DNA from: Pirellulales bacterium
GTDB taxonomy: Bacteria; Planctomycetota; Planctomycetia; Pirellulales; DATAWG01
Direction of reading: 5' to 3'
DNA: 48,033 nt
Assembly: GCA_035939775.1 (NCBI GenBank)
Contig: DASZFO010000251.1
Location: 1 to 48,033 of the forward strand
The translations under genes and the position numbers were made by a program. The notes beneath the pieces are model-generated. The model did no database searches. It had not been told where the DNA came from and saw nothing but the letters and a program-made list of their open reading frames with translations. Below are positions 23,149 through 31,936 of the stretch, piece after piece (the stretch's first letter is position 1; each line of letters starts with the position of its first letter).

Positions 23149-24009
23149 CTAGTGCCCGCGGGCCGTTAGCCACAGGTCAATCGACATGATGACCACTTCG
23201 GCCACGAGCAGGACGATGATCCAGAATTCGAGGCGGAATTCGCGGTGAAAGTAGCTGAACTCGGAGAGCCGATCGTTGGCCAGCTCGTAGAGGTCTTCGC
23301 AGACTTCGATCCGGTCGTCGAGCCAGCCGAGGCGGTCGATCACTTCGGCCTGCATCGCCAGCTCGCTCGCCAGCCGCCGGGCCGGGCCGAGGAGTGAGAT
23401 TGAGGCCTTTTCCAGGCACGGCTCGAGCCGCGCGAATCGCATCCGCCGCCGCGTCACTTGGAGCGTCATTTCATCAACGTGCGCGCGGCGCTCGAGCGCC
23501 TTGCCGTCGACGCTATGCGTGAGGTAGGCGTCGACTTCGGCCGTGTCCCAGTCGGCCTCCATTTCGCGCTCGAGCTTGCGCAGCTCTCCTTCATAAAACG
23601 AAAACTCGATCAGGCCCGGAAGCACTTCCTGCAGCCGTTCGAGCGGGCCGATCAACAAGGCTTGCCCTGGCCGCCAAAGAATCCGCTCGCTGCGGAGCAT
23701 GATTTCGGCGGTGGGCTGGCCGGCGGAAAAGCCGCCGCGATGCATCCAATCCTCGGCCCGCTTCTGCAATTCCAGCGGCGAGGCCAAGCCGGCCGGGACC
23801 AGCGCCAGCCGCAATTGGTCTTCCGCGGGTTCAGGCGCGACGGGAAGCGCCAGCAATTCTTCGACCGAGAGCGATTCGGCGACGGCAAACCGCGGATACG
23901 GATGCGCGAAAGACGAGAGCGGCACCGCTCCGCCGGGAACTTGCTTCAGGAAGCGAATCCGCAGCGCGCTCGGCCCGTCCGCCGCGACATTCGAGCGAGT
24001 TTCTGTCAT
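23149..24009 (-). CDS. DUF155 (RMD1/YagE)-like membrane protein
   Basis: The 286-residue protein is soluble and helical through most of its length and ends in one membrane helix (LEFWIIVLLVAEVVIMSIDL). The final block, RLGWLDDRIEVCEDLYELA then RLSEFSYFHREFRLEFW, matches the C-terminal pattern of RMD1/YagE proteins, which is usually followed by a tail anchor. Function in bacteria is unknown; in yeast RMD1 relatives are linked to mitochondria. Its start overlaps the stop of speE by four bases, so it is the last gene of the speD-speE unit, which hints at a role connected with polyamines or membrane charge. Family assignment is from the C-terminus only. Confidence 0.55.
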   Translation of the reverse strand: MTETRSNVAADGPSALRIRFLKQVPGGAVPLSSFAHPYPRFAVAESLSVEELLALPVAPEPAEDQLRLALVPAGLASPLELQKRAEDWMHRGGFSAGQPTAEIMLRSERILWRPGQALLIGPLERLQEVLPGLIEFSFYEGELRKLEREMEADWDTAEVDAYLTHSVDGKALERRAHVDEMTLQVTRRRMRFARLEPCLEKASISLLGPARRLASELAMQAEVIDRLGWLDDRIEVCEDLYELANDRLSEFSYFHREFRLEFWIIVLLVAEVVIMSIDLWLTARGH

Positions 24010-25124
24010 CCCGCGACCGGCCTGATCGGGAATTCCATCGTCGCCGGCTCGATGTCTTCAATTTCGGGAGGTGCGACGAAGGGGATATTGTCTTCGAGGA
24101 TCGGGCCTGGGAGTGACAACAGGAACCGCGTCTCTTTGCATAGGCTGAAGCAACCGCGGAGGAAGTCGCCCGTGAGATGATCGGGCCATTGGCTGCCGAT
24201 CTTGGCCTCGATCGCGCGGTCGATCTCGTCGGCCGTCCAGTGTTGCGGTGAGAACCAATCGCTGGCCACGATAAAACCCCAGCAGGAGAGGAACGAAGGC
24301 ACGTGGACGCGATAACTGTGGACTTCGGGGAACACCGTGCGGAGCGTGCGAGCCAAGGCGGCGTGGGCCTTGTCGTCGAGAAACGAAAACTCGAGGGCCT
24401 GCACGACGACGATCCCGCCGGGCCGCAGCCGACGATGCAGCAATTCATAAAACTGCCGCGTATAGAGAGCCTGAGCAGGGCCGTTGTCGAGCATGTCGAC
24501 CACGTCGATGATCACGACGTCGTAGCGCGAATCGGCATCGGCGACGAACTTGCGGCCGTCGTCGAACACCAGCCGCACCCGCGGATCGTCGAAGGCCCCC
24601 ATGTGCCAACCCGTCAGGTGCTCGCGGCAAAGCTCGACGACCTCGCGATCGAGATCGACCATCGTCGCCGACTTGACCGAGGCGTGCACGAGCACCTCGC
24701 GGAGCGTGGCCCCTTCGCCGCCGCCGATGATCAGCACGTCGCGCGGATCGGGATGACGGAGCATCGCCGGTTGCACGAGCAGTTCGTGGTAAACAGCCTC
24801 GTCGTCTTCGCTGCTTTGGATCGCCCCATCGAGCATCAAGGCGCGGCCGTAGTTGAACGTATCGGCGATGAGCACATTCTGAAAGGCCGTCCTGCCATGG
24901 TAGATCACCCGCTGGAGACGATAGGTGAAGGTGTCGAAGTCGTCGGAATCTTCGATGAACTCAAGCGCACCGTCGCCGACCGTGGCCGGATCGATCGATT
25001 CGACGTAATACCGATCCGGCGGCAGGAGCGGCAGCGGATATGGTCGCTCGACGAGCGGCCGCGCGGCCGTCGCGGCAGCGCCGTTGGATTGCATGGGTGA
25101 GCTTGACGAAGACATTCCGTTCAT
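24006..25124 (-). CDS. speE: Spermidine synthase-like aminopropyltransferase
   Basis: The ATG at 25124 gives 372 residues. After a 35-residue low-complexity start come the spermidine synthase motifs: FIEDSDDFDTFTYRLQRV, LMLDGAIQSSEDDEAVYHE, LIIGGGEGATLREVL, MVDLDREVVELC, FDDGRKF and VIIDVVD. The enzyme moves the aminopropyl group of decarboxylated S-adenosylmethionine to putrescine or a related amine. The decarboxylase that makes this donor (speD) lies upstream on the same strand, about 295 bases away across a palindrome-rich gap, and the DUF155-like gene overlaps downstream. An ATG nine bases further in (25115) is equally possible. The longer frame up to 25325 runs into repeats and is rejected. 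Confidence 0.88.
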   Translation of the reverse strand: MNGMSSSSSPMQSNGAAATAARPLVERPYPLPLLPPDRYYVESIDPATVGDGALEFIEDSDDFDTFTYRLQRVIYHGRTAFQNVLIADTFNYGRALMLDGAIQSSEDDEAVYHELLVQPAMLRHPDPRDVLIIGGGEGATLREVLVHASVKSATMVDLDREVVELCREHLTGWHMGAFDDPRVRLVFDDGRKFVADADSRYDVVIIDVVDMLDNGPAQALYTRQFYELLHRRLRPGGIVVVQALEFSFLDDKAHAALARTLRTVFPEVHSYRVHVPSFLSCWGFIVASDWFSPQHWTADEIDRAIEAKIGSQWPDHLTGDFLRGCFSLCKETRFLLSLPGPILEDNIPFVAPPEIEDIEPATMEFPIRPVAG

Positions 25125-25419
25125 TCCAAACGTGTGGCCTTTGGCGACGAAAAGAGTCGAAGATTCCCCCGCTTTCGCCCACCGCAAAGTTGTAGCCGAA
25201 TAGAAAACATAACCCCCCCGATCCAAATGTGCCAGTCCCGGCGCCGCGCCGCGCAATCGCTCTCGTTCCGAGGCTCTGCCTCGAATCGCACTGCTCGGCA
25301 GGCTCTGCCTGCCACGCAGCGGCAATCGGCGCCGCGCACAGAGGATTGCGAGGCGGAGCCTCGGCTGGTAGCGTGTTCCCAGGCAGAGCCTGGGAACAAG
25401 AAATAAGCAGCGTGCCCGT
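25125..25419. other. 295-base gap between speD and speE filled with palindromes
   Basis: No gene is seen. The stretch from 25245 to 25397 is made mostly of palindromic repeats. The part next to the speE start may hold its own promoter, but none was recognised, so speE may be read from the speD transcript or independently. Confidence 0.45.
25269..25397. repeat. Cluster of four GGC-N3-GCC palindromes
   Basis: Four perfect hairpins with a three-base loop follow one another: CGAGGC-tct-GCCTCG (25269-25283), GGCAGGC-tct-GCCTGCC (25297-25313), CGAGGC-gga-GCCTCG (25349-25363) and GTTCCCAGGC-aga-GCCTGGGAAC (25375-25397). They share a core but have different arms, so they look like variants of one repeat family. 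Confidence 0.8.
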
Positions 25420-26079
25420 TTAAGCCGCGGCGTCGGCAGAGCCGTGAGATTCGTCGATCATCTCCTCGTGGCGGCGGATGATTCGGCGAGAGTGCTTCTT
25501 CGGCCGCAGAAACTTCCGCAGTGTCGCGTCGAACGCCTCGACGTTGCACGTGTTGCCGCAGGTGAAGATATCGACGAAGCAGGATTCGTGCTCGGGATAC
25601 GTATGGATGCTGGCGTGGCTTTCCGAAAGCACGGCCACGGCGGTCATCCCGTTCGGCGGAAAGGTGTGCTCGACCGCGTGCAGCAGCGTCGCGCCGGATG
25701 CCCGCACTGCGGCGTGAAAGGCGGCAGTCAAGCCCACGATGTCACGGATCGCGGTCGGATCGCAGGCGGAATAGCTCGCCAGCAGATGCCGGCCGTCGAA
25801 CTCAAACTCGCGGTCCGTTTCCGTATCGTCTGGATCGGATTCATCCTCGACGGCCGGGGAGGGGGACAGCGCCTTCGTCGGGCGGCCCAGTTGGTTGCGG
25901 CGGTTTTTGCCCGAGCCGCTGCTCCGCGCGGCAGAAACGTGCAACATACCCAGCGCGGCAACGGAGCCAGCCAGCGCGATCGACAAAGTTTGCAGCCAGA
26001 TTGAAACCACGATCCGTGCTACCTGAGTCCCTAGTGTGGCGGAGACGCCGAAAACCGGCGGTGGCGGTCGCTCGACCAC
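25420..26079 (-). CDS. speD: S-adenosylmethionine decarboxylase, with N-terminal membrane segment
   Basis: Residues about 92-200 of 219 are the small bacterial AdoMet decarboxylase. Self-cleavage should occur at E153-S154 in LSESHASIHTYPE, making S154 the pyruvoyl group; H159 and C174 (IFTCGN) lie +5 and +20 from it, as in the characterised Thermotoga enzyme. The product feeds spermidine synthase downstream. The frame also encodes about 90 extra N-terminal residues with a hydrophobic stretch (about 21-45) and an acidic linker (about 75-92), starting at a GTG. If translated, the enzyme would be membrane-tethered. A later start at the ATG 25947 would remove the anchor, and no ribosome-binding site decides between them. 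Confidence 0.85.
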   Translation of the reverse strand: MVERPPPPVFGVSATLGTQVARIVVSIWLQTLSIALAGSVAALGMLHVSAARSSGSGKNRRNQLGRPTKALSPSPAVEDESDPDDTETDREFEFDGRHLLASYSACDPTAIRDIVGLTAAFHAAVRASGATLLHAVEHTFPPNGMTAVAVLSESHASIHTYPEHESCFVDIFTCGNTCNVEAFDATLRKFLRPKKHSRRIIRRHEEMIDESHGSADAAA

Positions 26080-26369
26080 GCACTCCGCGGCCAGTCCTTT
26101 GGCCTGAGCCCTGCCGCTCGGCCGATCGAATTTAGGAAGGAGTCTGGGGCAAGGCCATTATTTCACACGTCCCACACGAAATGTTCAAGGGGAATTCCGC
26201 ATCCATTTGGGGTAATTCCCAAGAGTTCAACCCCGACGCAGTCCATTCGGCCCGATTTTGCGACCAAATATCGGCCATGTCGGCTAACATCTTTATCGGC
26301 GTTTCTGCCGTCGTGCCAATAGGTTAGGAATTCCACTCAGAGAGAATGCGAAGATTGGGAAAGATGCGT
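26080..26369. other. 290-base gap between the Rrf2 gene and speD
   Basis: No gene is recognised. It should hold the 3' end of the cysH-Rrf2 transcript and the promoter of speD, both on the minus strand. No strong hairpin or promoter box was found. Confidence 0.4.
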
Positions 26370-26795
26370 TCAGATGTAATACATCTGGTCGGCCGTTTCC
26401 TTCGCCTTCTCGGCCAGATCGGCGAATGTGATCGAACGCAGCATCTCTTGCTCGCGGGCGGTGACATCGCGCCAGGTTCGGGAGAGCACTACCGCGGTCG
26501 GAGAGCGCGCGGCGAGGGTGGAATCGCCGTTTTCCTTCCCTTCGATCACATTCATTACCTCGCCAAGCGTGATCTTGGCCGGCGGCTTGATAAGCTGATA
26601 GCCCCCCGAAGCGCCTCGCGTGCTCGCCACGTATCCAGCCCCCTTGAGCTGCAACAGAATCTGCACCAGGAATCGGGCTGGAATGCCATGCTCGTCGGCA
26701 ATGTCACGAATCCGCACGGGCTCCTTCGTCTCATAGCGACGGGCCAATTCAAGCACTGCGATACAGGCGTATTCAGTCTTGGCGGAGAGCTTCAT
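26370..26795 (-). CDS. Rrf2-family transcription regulator lacking cluster cysteines
   Basis: The ATG at 26795 gives 141 residues starting MKLSAKTEYACIAVLELA, the standard Rrf2 opening. The winged helix with IRDIADEHGIPARFLVQIL and the wing RGASGGYQLIKP follow. The loop where IscR or NsrR carry three cysteines (here KENGDSTLAARSPTAVV) has none, so an iron-sulfur cluster is unlikely; it is closer in this respect to CymR, the sulfur-metabolism repressor. Its start overlaps the stop of cysH, so it is likely the local regulator of sulfate reduction. That role is inferred from position. Several earlier in-frame starts exist, but they lie inside cysH. Confidence 0.85.
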   Translation of the reverse strand: MKLSAKTEYACIAVLELARRYETKEPVRIRDIADEHGIPARFLVQILLQLKGAGYVASTRGASGGYQLIKPPAKITLGEVMNVIEGKENGDSTLAARSPTAVVLSRTWRDVTAREQEMLRSITFADLAEKAKETADQMYYI

Positions 26796-27583
26796 TCGGA
26801 GGTATGCAGTCCGCATTCGGTCTTGGCGGTGCCACTCCAGCGGCCGGCGCGCTCGTCTTCGCCGAACATCACCGCCCGCGTGCAGGGCCAACAGCCGATG
26901 CTCGTGTAGCCTTGATCGTGCAGCGGGTTATACGGGATGTTTTTCTCGACGATCAACCCCCAAACGTCTTTCTTGGTCCAATTCGCAAGCGGGCTGATTT
27001 TGACGAGCCCGAATTTCTTGTCCCAGCCGACGATCGGCGCTCGGGCCCGGTCGGAACTTTGGTCCCGCCGAATGCCGCTCATCCAGGCGTCGAAACCGAC
27101 CGCCGCGCGGCGGAGCACTGTCACTTTGCGATCGAAGCAGCACTGGTCGGGGTTGGTCTTGTAGAGCGGCCCGCCGTGGCTTGCCTCATATTGCTCGATC
27201 GTCGTTGCGGCCCGCTTTAACTCGACCTCGATTCCGTAGCGCCTGGCGATTTCGTCGCGAAGGGCAAGCGTTTCCTTGAATTGGTAGCCTGTGTCTAGAT
27301 TGAACACGTGGGTTCGCGGCTCGACGAGCGACAGGAAATACAGGATCACGCACCCCTCGGGACCGAAGGCCGTGGCCATTGTCAGCTTGGGATAGTACGT
27401 CGCCACCGCCCAGCGGATGATTTCCTCGGGCGTAGCCGTCTCGAGCTTCGCGCTCGCCTCGCGCAATTGCTCAAGCACTTCCGGGGCCGGCATCGGGGGC
27501 GCGCTGGCCGCCGGCACTCCGTTGTTGGCCTCGAGCGAAGCGACCGGCGAGATGGGCGACGTCGGTCCAATGGACGTTGACAT
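26792..27583 (-). CDS. cysH: Adenylylsulfate/PAPS reductase
   Basis: The 263-residue protein has the CysH motifs TAFGPEGCVILYFLS and FNLDTGYQFKET, and the C-terminal ECGLH with the catalytic cysteine. It also has the two cysteine pairs in DQCCFDRK and IGCWPCTRAV that hold a 4Fe-4S cluster. That set marks the plant/bacterial assimilatory type, which usually reduces adenylylsulfate (APS) to sulfite with thioredoxin. About 45 low-complexity residues precede the domain. It is first in a two-gene unit with the Rrf2 regulator and is divergent from rhamnulokinase. No other sulfate-assimilation gene is in the window. Confidence 0.93.
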   Translation of the reverse strand: MSTSIGPTSPISPVASLEANNGVPAASAPPMPAPEVLEQLREASAKLETATPEEIIRWAVATYYPKLTMATAFGPEGCVILYFLSLVEPRTHVFNLDTGYQFKETLALRDEIARRYGIEVELKRAATTIEQYEASHGGPLYKTNPDQCCFDRKVTVLRRAAVGFDAWMSGIRRDQSSDRARAPIVGWDKKFGLVKISPLANWTKKDVWGLIVEKNIPYNPLHDQGYTSIGCWPCTRAVMFGEDERAGRWSGTAKTECGLHTSE

Positions 27584-27727
27584 TCCTTATCGCCTCACAC
27601 ATAGAAATCCCGGTTTCTCGGTCGAATCATACGAATGTTGCTTATCAAAGTCAACTATAATGAGTTCTTCAGTCTGTATCGGCTTGGAACTGGCCACGGG
27701 TTGAACGAGGATGGATATACTGGCGAC

Positions 27728-29221
27728 ATGACCACTGAAGTCTTTCTCGCCGTTGATATGGGCGCCTCTAGCGGGCGGCATGTCGCGGGGCTTTTCGATG
27801 GCGACCGACTCACGCTCGAAGAGGTGCATCGGTTTGAGAATGGACCGGTCGCCGTCGCAGGTCGACTGTATTGGGATTTGCTGCGGCAATGGGAGAACAT
27901 CCAGCAAGGCTTGCGCGCGGCGGCGACGAACTATGGTGATCGCATCCGCAGCGTGGGCGTCGATACGTGGGGAGTCGATTTCGGCTTGCTCGGCCGCGGC
28001 GATGAACTGCTCGGCAATCCGTATCATTATCGCGACTACCGCACTGAAGGGATGCTCGAACGGGCAATGGCGATCGTGCCGCGCGAGCAGATCTTCGCCC
28101 AATCCGGACTGCAATTCATGCGGTTCAACACGCTCTATCAATTGCTGGCAATGCGGCTGGTTAAATCGCCGTTGCTCGATGCGGCCGAATCGCTGTTGAT
28201 GATGCCCGATCTGTTCCATTGGCTGCTGACTGGGATGAAGGCGAACGAATTCACCGATGCCACGACGACGCAGTTCTTCGATCCGCGCCGCAAGGCTTGG
28301 GCGACCGATCTGCTGGAGCGCTTCGATTTGCCGACGCGGATCCTCGGCGAAGTGATACAGCCAGGCACGATGCTCGGCCCACTGCTGCCGGCCGTGGCCG
28401 AGGCGACCGGTTTGACGGGCGTGAACGTGGTGGTGCCGGGCACGCACGATACGGCCAGCGCCGTGATGGCGGTCCCGGCGGCGAGCCGGCCGGGCGCGCG
28501 CCCCGATTGGTGCTACATCAGCTCCGGGACGTTGTCGCTGATGGGAGTTGAAACTGCCGAGCCGATCGTGAGCGAAAAATGCCTCGCCTTGAATTTCACC
28601 AACGAAGGGGGCGTCGGCGGAACGACGCGCGTGCTGAAGAACATCTGCGGGCTGTGGATGGTGCAGGAATGCCGGCGGCGTTGGAACCAAGGGGGCGTAA
28701 GCTACTCGTGGGACCATCTGACGCGCGAGGCCGCCGAGGCCCCGCCGCTCGTGTCGTTGCTTGATGTCGATCACGATAGCTTCGCCGCGCCGCGCGACAT
28801 GCCGGAGGCGATCCGGTCGTATTGCTGCCGCACCCGTCAGCCGGTTCCGGAAGGGATCGGGGCGGTGATTCGCTGCGCCGTGGAAAGCCTTGCGCTTAAA
28901 TACCGGCAGGTCCTGGCGTCGCTCGAGGAGCTTGTCGGCGGCCGGATCGAGACAATCCACATCGTCGGCGGCGGAACGCGGAACCGGCAGCTCTGCCAGA
29001 TGGCGGCTGATGCTTGCCGACGCCGCGTCGTCGCGGGGCCGATCGAGGCCACCGCGATCGGCAATGTGATGATGCAAGCCATGACCGCCGGGGCGGTTCG
29101 GTCGATCGAGGAAGCCCGCGAAGTCGTTCGCCGCAGCTTTTCAGTCGAGGAATTTGTCTCCCAGAACCCCGATGCCTGGGACGCCGCGCATGAGCGGTAT
29201 TTTGCATTGGCCCGCGGTTGA
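27728..29221 (+). CDS. rhaB: Rhamnulokinase-like FGGY sugar kinase
   Basis: The ATG at 27728 gives 497 residues beginning with the FGGY phosphate loop FLAVDMGASSGRHVAGLF; the open frame upstream to 27635 has no family sequence. GVDTWGVDFGLL, PGTHDTASAVMAVP, YISSGTLSLMG and GGGTRNRQLCQMAADA are rhamnulokinase features. The enzyme phosphorylates L-rhamnulose, and possibly L-fuculose, with ATP. It is followed after 171 bases by a fucose-isomerase-like gene, which points to deoxy-sugar use, as planctomycetes do on algal polysaccharides. No aldolase or microcompartment shell gene is in the window. The symbol reflects family; substrate preference is unproven. Confidence 0.87.
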   Translation: MTTEVFLAVDMGASSGRHVAGLFDGDRLTLEEVHRFENGPVAVAGRLYWDLLRQWENIQQGLRAAATNYGDRIRSVGVDTWGVDFGLLGRGDELLGNPYHYRDYRTEGMLERAMAIVPREQIFAQSGLQFMRFNTLYQLLAMRLVKSPLLDAAESLLMMPDLFHWLLTGMKANEFTDATTTQFFDPRRKAWATDLLERFDLPTRILGEVIQPGTMLGPLLPAVAEATGLTGVNVVVPGTHDTASAVMAVPAASRPGARPDWCYISSGTLSLMGVETAEPIVSEKCLALNFTNEGGVGGTTRVLKNICGLWMVQECRRRWNQGGVSYSWDHLTREAAEAPPLVSLLDVDHDSFAAPRDMPEAIRSYCCRTRQPVPEGIGAVIRCAVESLALKYRQVLASLEELVGGRIETIHIVGGGTRNRQLCQMAADACRRRVVAGPIEATAIGNVMMQAMTAGAVRSIEEAREVVRRSFSVEEFVSQNPDAWDAAHERYFALARG

Positions 29222-29254
29222 GTGGCCGAACCGCGCGGACATGATTTCGGCCAC
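29222..29254 (+). terminator. Perfect nine-base hairpin right after rhaB stop
   Basis: GTGGCCGAA (29222-29230) pairs with TTCGGCCAC (29246-29254), starting at the base after the stop codon. No T-run follows. It may end or protect the rhaB transcript. A TAGAAT -10-like box for the next gene lies at 29291-29296. Confidence 0.45.
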
Positions 29255-29392
29255 GAGCAATCGTGCTTTATGCCGAATGGCGGAAATCGTTAGAATCAAT
29301 GGATTTTATCGGCATCCAATGTGAATTAGAATAGCGATGCTGCCGCAGACAGATTCGCCGACGGCCCGAACCGGCTTAGAGCCAGCAGATCG

Positions 29393-31063
29393 ATGTCCTC
29401 GACAACCTACGAGACGCCCGAACTGCGCGAGCCGCCGCGGGTCAAAGCGAATCAAGTGTTGCTAGTTGCAAACGGCGACCTGCGGCCGGCCGCCAACGAG
29501 CGCTGCTGGCTCGCTCAGGCGGAAATGGAGCATTCGCTGGGCCGCGTCGTTGACGAATTGGGATTCGAGTTGGTGCGGGCTCATCCTTACAAGCCCGACG
29601 AGAAGCACGGCTTCATCGGTTCGCAAAAGGAAGGAATGCGCGTTTTTGCCGAGATTGATCCACAGGCCCGGCTGATTGTGGCCGAGGCGGTCTGGCAATA
29701 CTCGCATCATCTGCTGCATGGACTGATTTCGCACAAGGGCCCGATCCTCACCGTGGCCAACTGGTCCGGCACCTGGCCGGGGTTGGTCGGAATGCTGAAT
29801 CTAAACGGCTCGCTGACCAAAGCCGGAGTGAATTACTCGACGCTGTGGAGCGAGGATTTTTCCGATCCGGCGTTCGTCAAGCAGCTTCAGAAGTGGCTCG
29901 AAAAAGGGAGCGTCCGCCACAAGTCGGAGCATGTGATTGCCCTGGGCGACGCAAAGCTGCCGAAGGCCGAGCGGCGGTTGGGCGAGGCGCTCGCCGAGCA
30001 ATTGCTCCGCGAGAAGGCCATCCTCGGCGTCTTCGACGAAGGCTGCATGGGGATGTTCAACGCGATCATTCCCGACCATCTGCTCAACGCGACCGGCGTT
30101 TACAAGGAGCGGCTCAGTCAATCGGCCTTGTACTACGAATCGACGCAGGTGAACGATGAAGACGCTCATGAAGTCCGCCGCTGGATGGAAGATCGCGGGA
30201 TGAAGTTCCTCACCGGTCCGAATCCGGCGGAAGACCTCGCCGACGATCAGGTTCACAAGCAGTGCCAGATGTACGTCGCCGCGGTGCGAATCGCTGACGA
30301 TTTCGGCTGCCACGCGATCGGCATTCAATATCAGCAGGGCTTGAAGGACCTCTTGCCGGCGAGCGACCTGGTCGAGGGAACGCTCAACAACAGCGACCGC
30401 CCGCCGGTCGCCAGCCGCGACGGCTCGCGGGTTTTGTACGCCGGCCAGCCGCTGCCGCATTTCAACGAAGCGGACGAATGCGCTGGGCTCGATGGGTTGA
30501 TGACCTACCGCATCCACAAGGCGATGGGGCAGCCGGTCGAAAACACACTGCACGATTTGCGGTGGGGCGATTGGGACCGCTCGGGCACGGTGAAGGAATA
30601 CGTCTGGGTGTTCGAGATCAGCGGCGCCGTGCCGCCGGCGCATCTCATCGGCGGCTGGGCCGGCGCGACGAGCGAGCGCCAGCCGCCGATGTATTTCCGC
30701 CTCGGCGGCGGCACGATCAAGGGAGTCTCCAAGCCCGGCGAAATCGTGTGGTCGCGGATTTTCATTGAAGACGGGCGGCTCAAGATGGATCTCGGCCGGG
30801 CCGGCGTTGTCGAGCTGCCGCGCGAAGAGACGGAGCGTCGCTGGCAAGCCACCACCTCGCAATGGCCCATCATGCACGCGATCACCTACGGCATCTCGCG
30901 CGATCAAATGATGGGCCGTCACAAAAGCAACCACATCCAAGTGGTTTACGCATCGAGTGCCGACGACGCCGACCGCGCGCTGGCGGCCAAAGCGGCGATG
31001 GCCCAGGCCCTGGGGCTGGATGTCGCGCTGTGCGGCACGCGAAAGCGCGGCGAGCCGTGGTAG
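29393..31063 (+). CDS. L-fucose isomerase-like protein
   Basis: The 556-residue protein has the overall layout of the fucose/arabinose isomerase superfamily: an N-terminal Rossmann-like part ([20 protein letters not shown]), a middle part with [19 protein letters not shown], which fits the metal-binding glutamate/aspartate region, and a C-terminal barrel with [19 protein letters not shown]. Such enzymes interconvert aldose and ketose forms (L-fucose/L-fuculose and relatives). The adjacent FGGY kinase would then phosphorylate the ketose. The sequence diverges from classical FucI, so the assignment is by pattern and context. The ATG start is not backed by a clear ribosome-binding site. Confidence 0.68.
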   Translation: MSSTTYETPELREPPRVKANQVLLVANGDLRPAANERCWLAQAEMEHSLGRVVDELGFELVRAHPYKPDEKHGFIGSQKEGMRVFAEIDPQARLIVAEAVWQYSHHLLHGLISHKGPILTVANWSGTWPGLVGMLNLNGSLTKAGVNYSTLWSEDFSDPAFVKQLQKWLEKGSVRHKSEHVIALGDAKLPKAERRLGEALAEQLLREKAILGVFDEGCMGMFNAIIPDHLLNATGVYKERLSQSALYYESTQVNDEDAHEVRRWMEDRGMKFLTGPNPAEDLADDQVHKQCQMYVAAVRIADDFGCHAIGIQYQQGLKDLLPASDLVEGTLNNSDRPPVASRDGSRVLYAGQPLPHFNEADECAGLDGLMTYRIHKAMGQPVENTLHDLRWGDWDRSGTVKEYVWVFEISGAVPPAHLIGGWAGATSERQPPMYFRLGGGTIKGVSKPGEIVWSRIFIEDGRLKMDLGRAGVVELPREETERRWQATTSQWPIMHAITYGISRDQMMGRHKSNHIQVVYASSADDADRALAAKAAMAQALGLDVALCGTRKRGEPW

Positions 31064-31153
31064 CGATTCAACAGCAGCTTCTGGGTGAGTGAATAAAAGA
31101 CGGTTGAAAAAGAATCAAACACCCTCACGACTTCGTCGCCTTCGATGTTTTCC

Positions 31154-31208
31154 GTCCAAACGTCGTGATAAAACCGTCGTTTGGACTTAAGCGACTGTCG
31201 TTTATGAT
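31154..31208 (+). promoter_or_regulatory. Candidate operator and promoter of the toxin-antitoxin unit
   Basis: A nine-base inverted repeat GTCCAAACG (31154-31162) and CGTTTGGAC (31178-31186) lies about 80 bases before the antitoxin start. Its right arm covers a possible -35 (TTGGAC, 31181-31186) with TATGAT (31203-31208) 16 bases further as a -10. This layout would let the antitoxin block its own promoter. Confidence 0.4.
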
Positions 31209-31265
31209 TAATGAGCTGCGTGTGCAAATCTGCCCTAGCCAGTTCGCGACTTGATGGGGTGTCAA

Positions 31266-31487
31266 ATGGTTGTCAGGGGTTATGTGCAAAACGGTGTCGT
31301 GGTGTTGGATAATGGCGTTCGACTTCCTGAGGGTGAGGAAGTGACTGTGTTGACCGCCACTCCGTCGCAGGACTCGCCGCAGCCACACAGTCTTCTGGAT
31401 GTCCCACCCGTAAGTCTTGGCTCTCTGCTCCGTCCGTTCCTCGCTGGCGAGGACCTGTTCGGTGAAATGTTGGAAGGGCGGACATGA
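31266..31487 (+). CDS. Small antitoxin (AF2212/DUF104-like)
   Basis: The protein opens VVRGYVQNGVVVLDNGVRLP followed by EGEEVTVLT, the short beta-rich fold of AF2212-type antitoxins that precede PIN toxins. The ATG at 31266 is chosen since family members begin right at this strand and GGGGTG lies five bases upstream; ATG 31254 is possible. The C-terminal half (VPPVSLGSLLRPFLAGEDLF) would wrap the toxin. The stop overlaps the toxin start by four bases (ATGA). Confidence 0.72.
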   Translation: MVVRGYVQNGVVVLDNGVRLPEGEEVTVLTATPSQDSPQPHSLLDVPPVSLGSLLRPFLAGEDLFGEMLEGRT

Positions 31488-31936
31488 TTCATGGGCTCGA
31501 CACTGGCTTTCTCGTGGCGGCCGAGGTGATCGAACACGCCGCGCACACCGATGCTCGCGCCAAATTGGCCAGCTTGCTTAACGCCAGCGACCTGATAGCA
31601 ATCGCTCCCCAGGTGCTGGCGGAGTTCATCCATATCGCAACGGACTCGCGCCGCTTTGCCCGCCCGCTTGACGTGGCCGCGGCTTGCGCGATCGCAGAGC
31701 AATGGTGGACGGCCCGCGACGTCGTCCATGTGCTTCCGGACGATGGCGCGACGCGGCAGTTTCTCGACTGGCTAAAGCAGTTCTCCTTGGGTCGCAAGCG
31801 ACTGCTGGACACGCTGCTGGCCGCGACTTACAGTCGGGCTGGCATTCAATCGCTCTTGACGACAAACCCTTCCGATTTCGGAGTGTTCGGAGTTTTTGCG
31901 TGCATTACTCCGGCGCCCGCTGGTGCAGGCCCGTAA
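31484..31936 (+). CDS. PIN-domain toxin (VapC-like)
   Basis: The 150-residue protein has the PIN layout: the first acidic residue in IHGLDTGFLVAAE, E in LAEFIHIATD, and D in KRLLDTLLAATYSRAGI followed by LLTTNPSDFGVFG. These acidic residues hold magnesium in PIN ribonucleases. VapC toxins cut tRNA or rRNA; the target here is unknown. The gene overlaps the antitoxin upstream (ATGA), and its TAA overlaps a possible ATG of a third gene (TAATG). A short C-terminal tail (TPAPAGAGP) is odd for the family and may reflect read-through into added sequence. Confidence 0.8.
   Translation: MIHGLDTGFLVAAEVIEHAAHTDARAKLASLLNASDLIAIAPQVLAEFIHIATDSRRFARPLDVAAACAIAEQWWTARDVVHVLPDDGATRQFLDWLKQFSLGRKRLLDTLLAATYSRAGIQSLLTTNPSDFGVFGVFACITPAPAGAGP

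Noticed and set aside
25269-25397. A CRISPR-like array, because of four similar palindromes in a row
   Set aside because: The units differ in their arms and spacing, there are no uniform spacers, and no cas gene is present.
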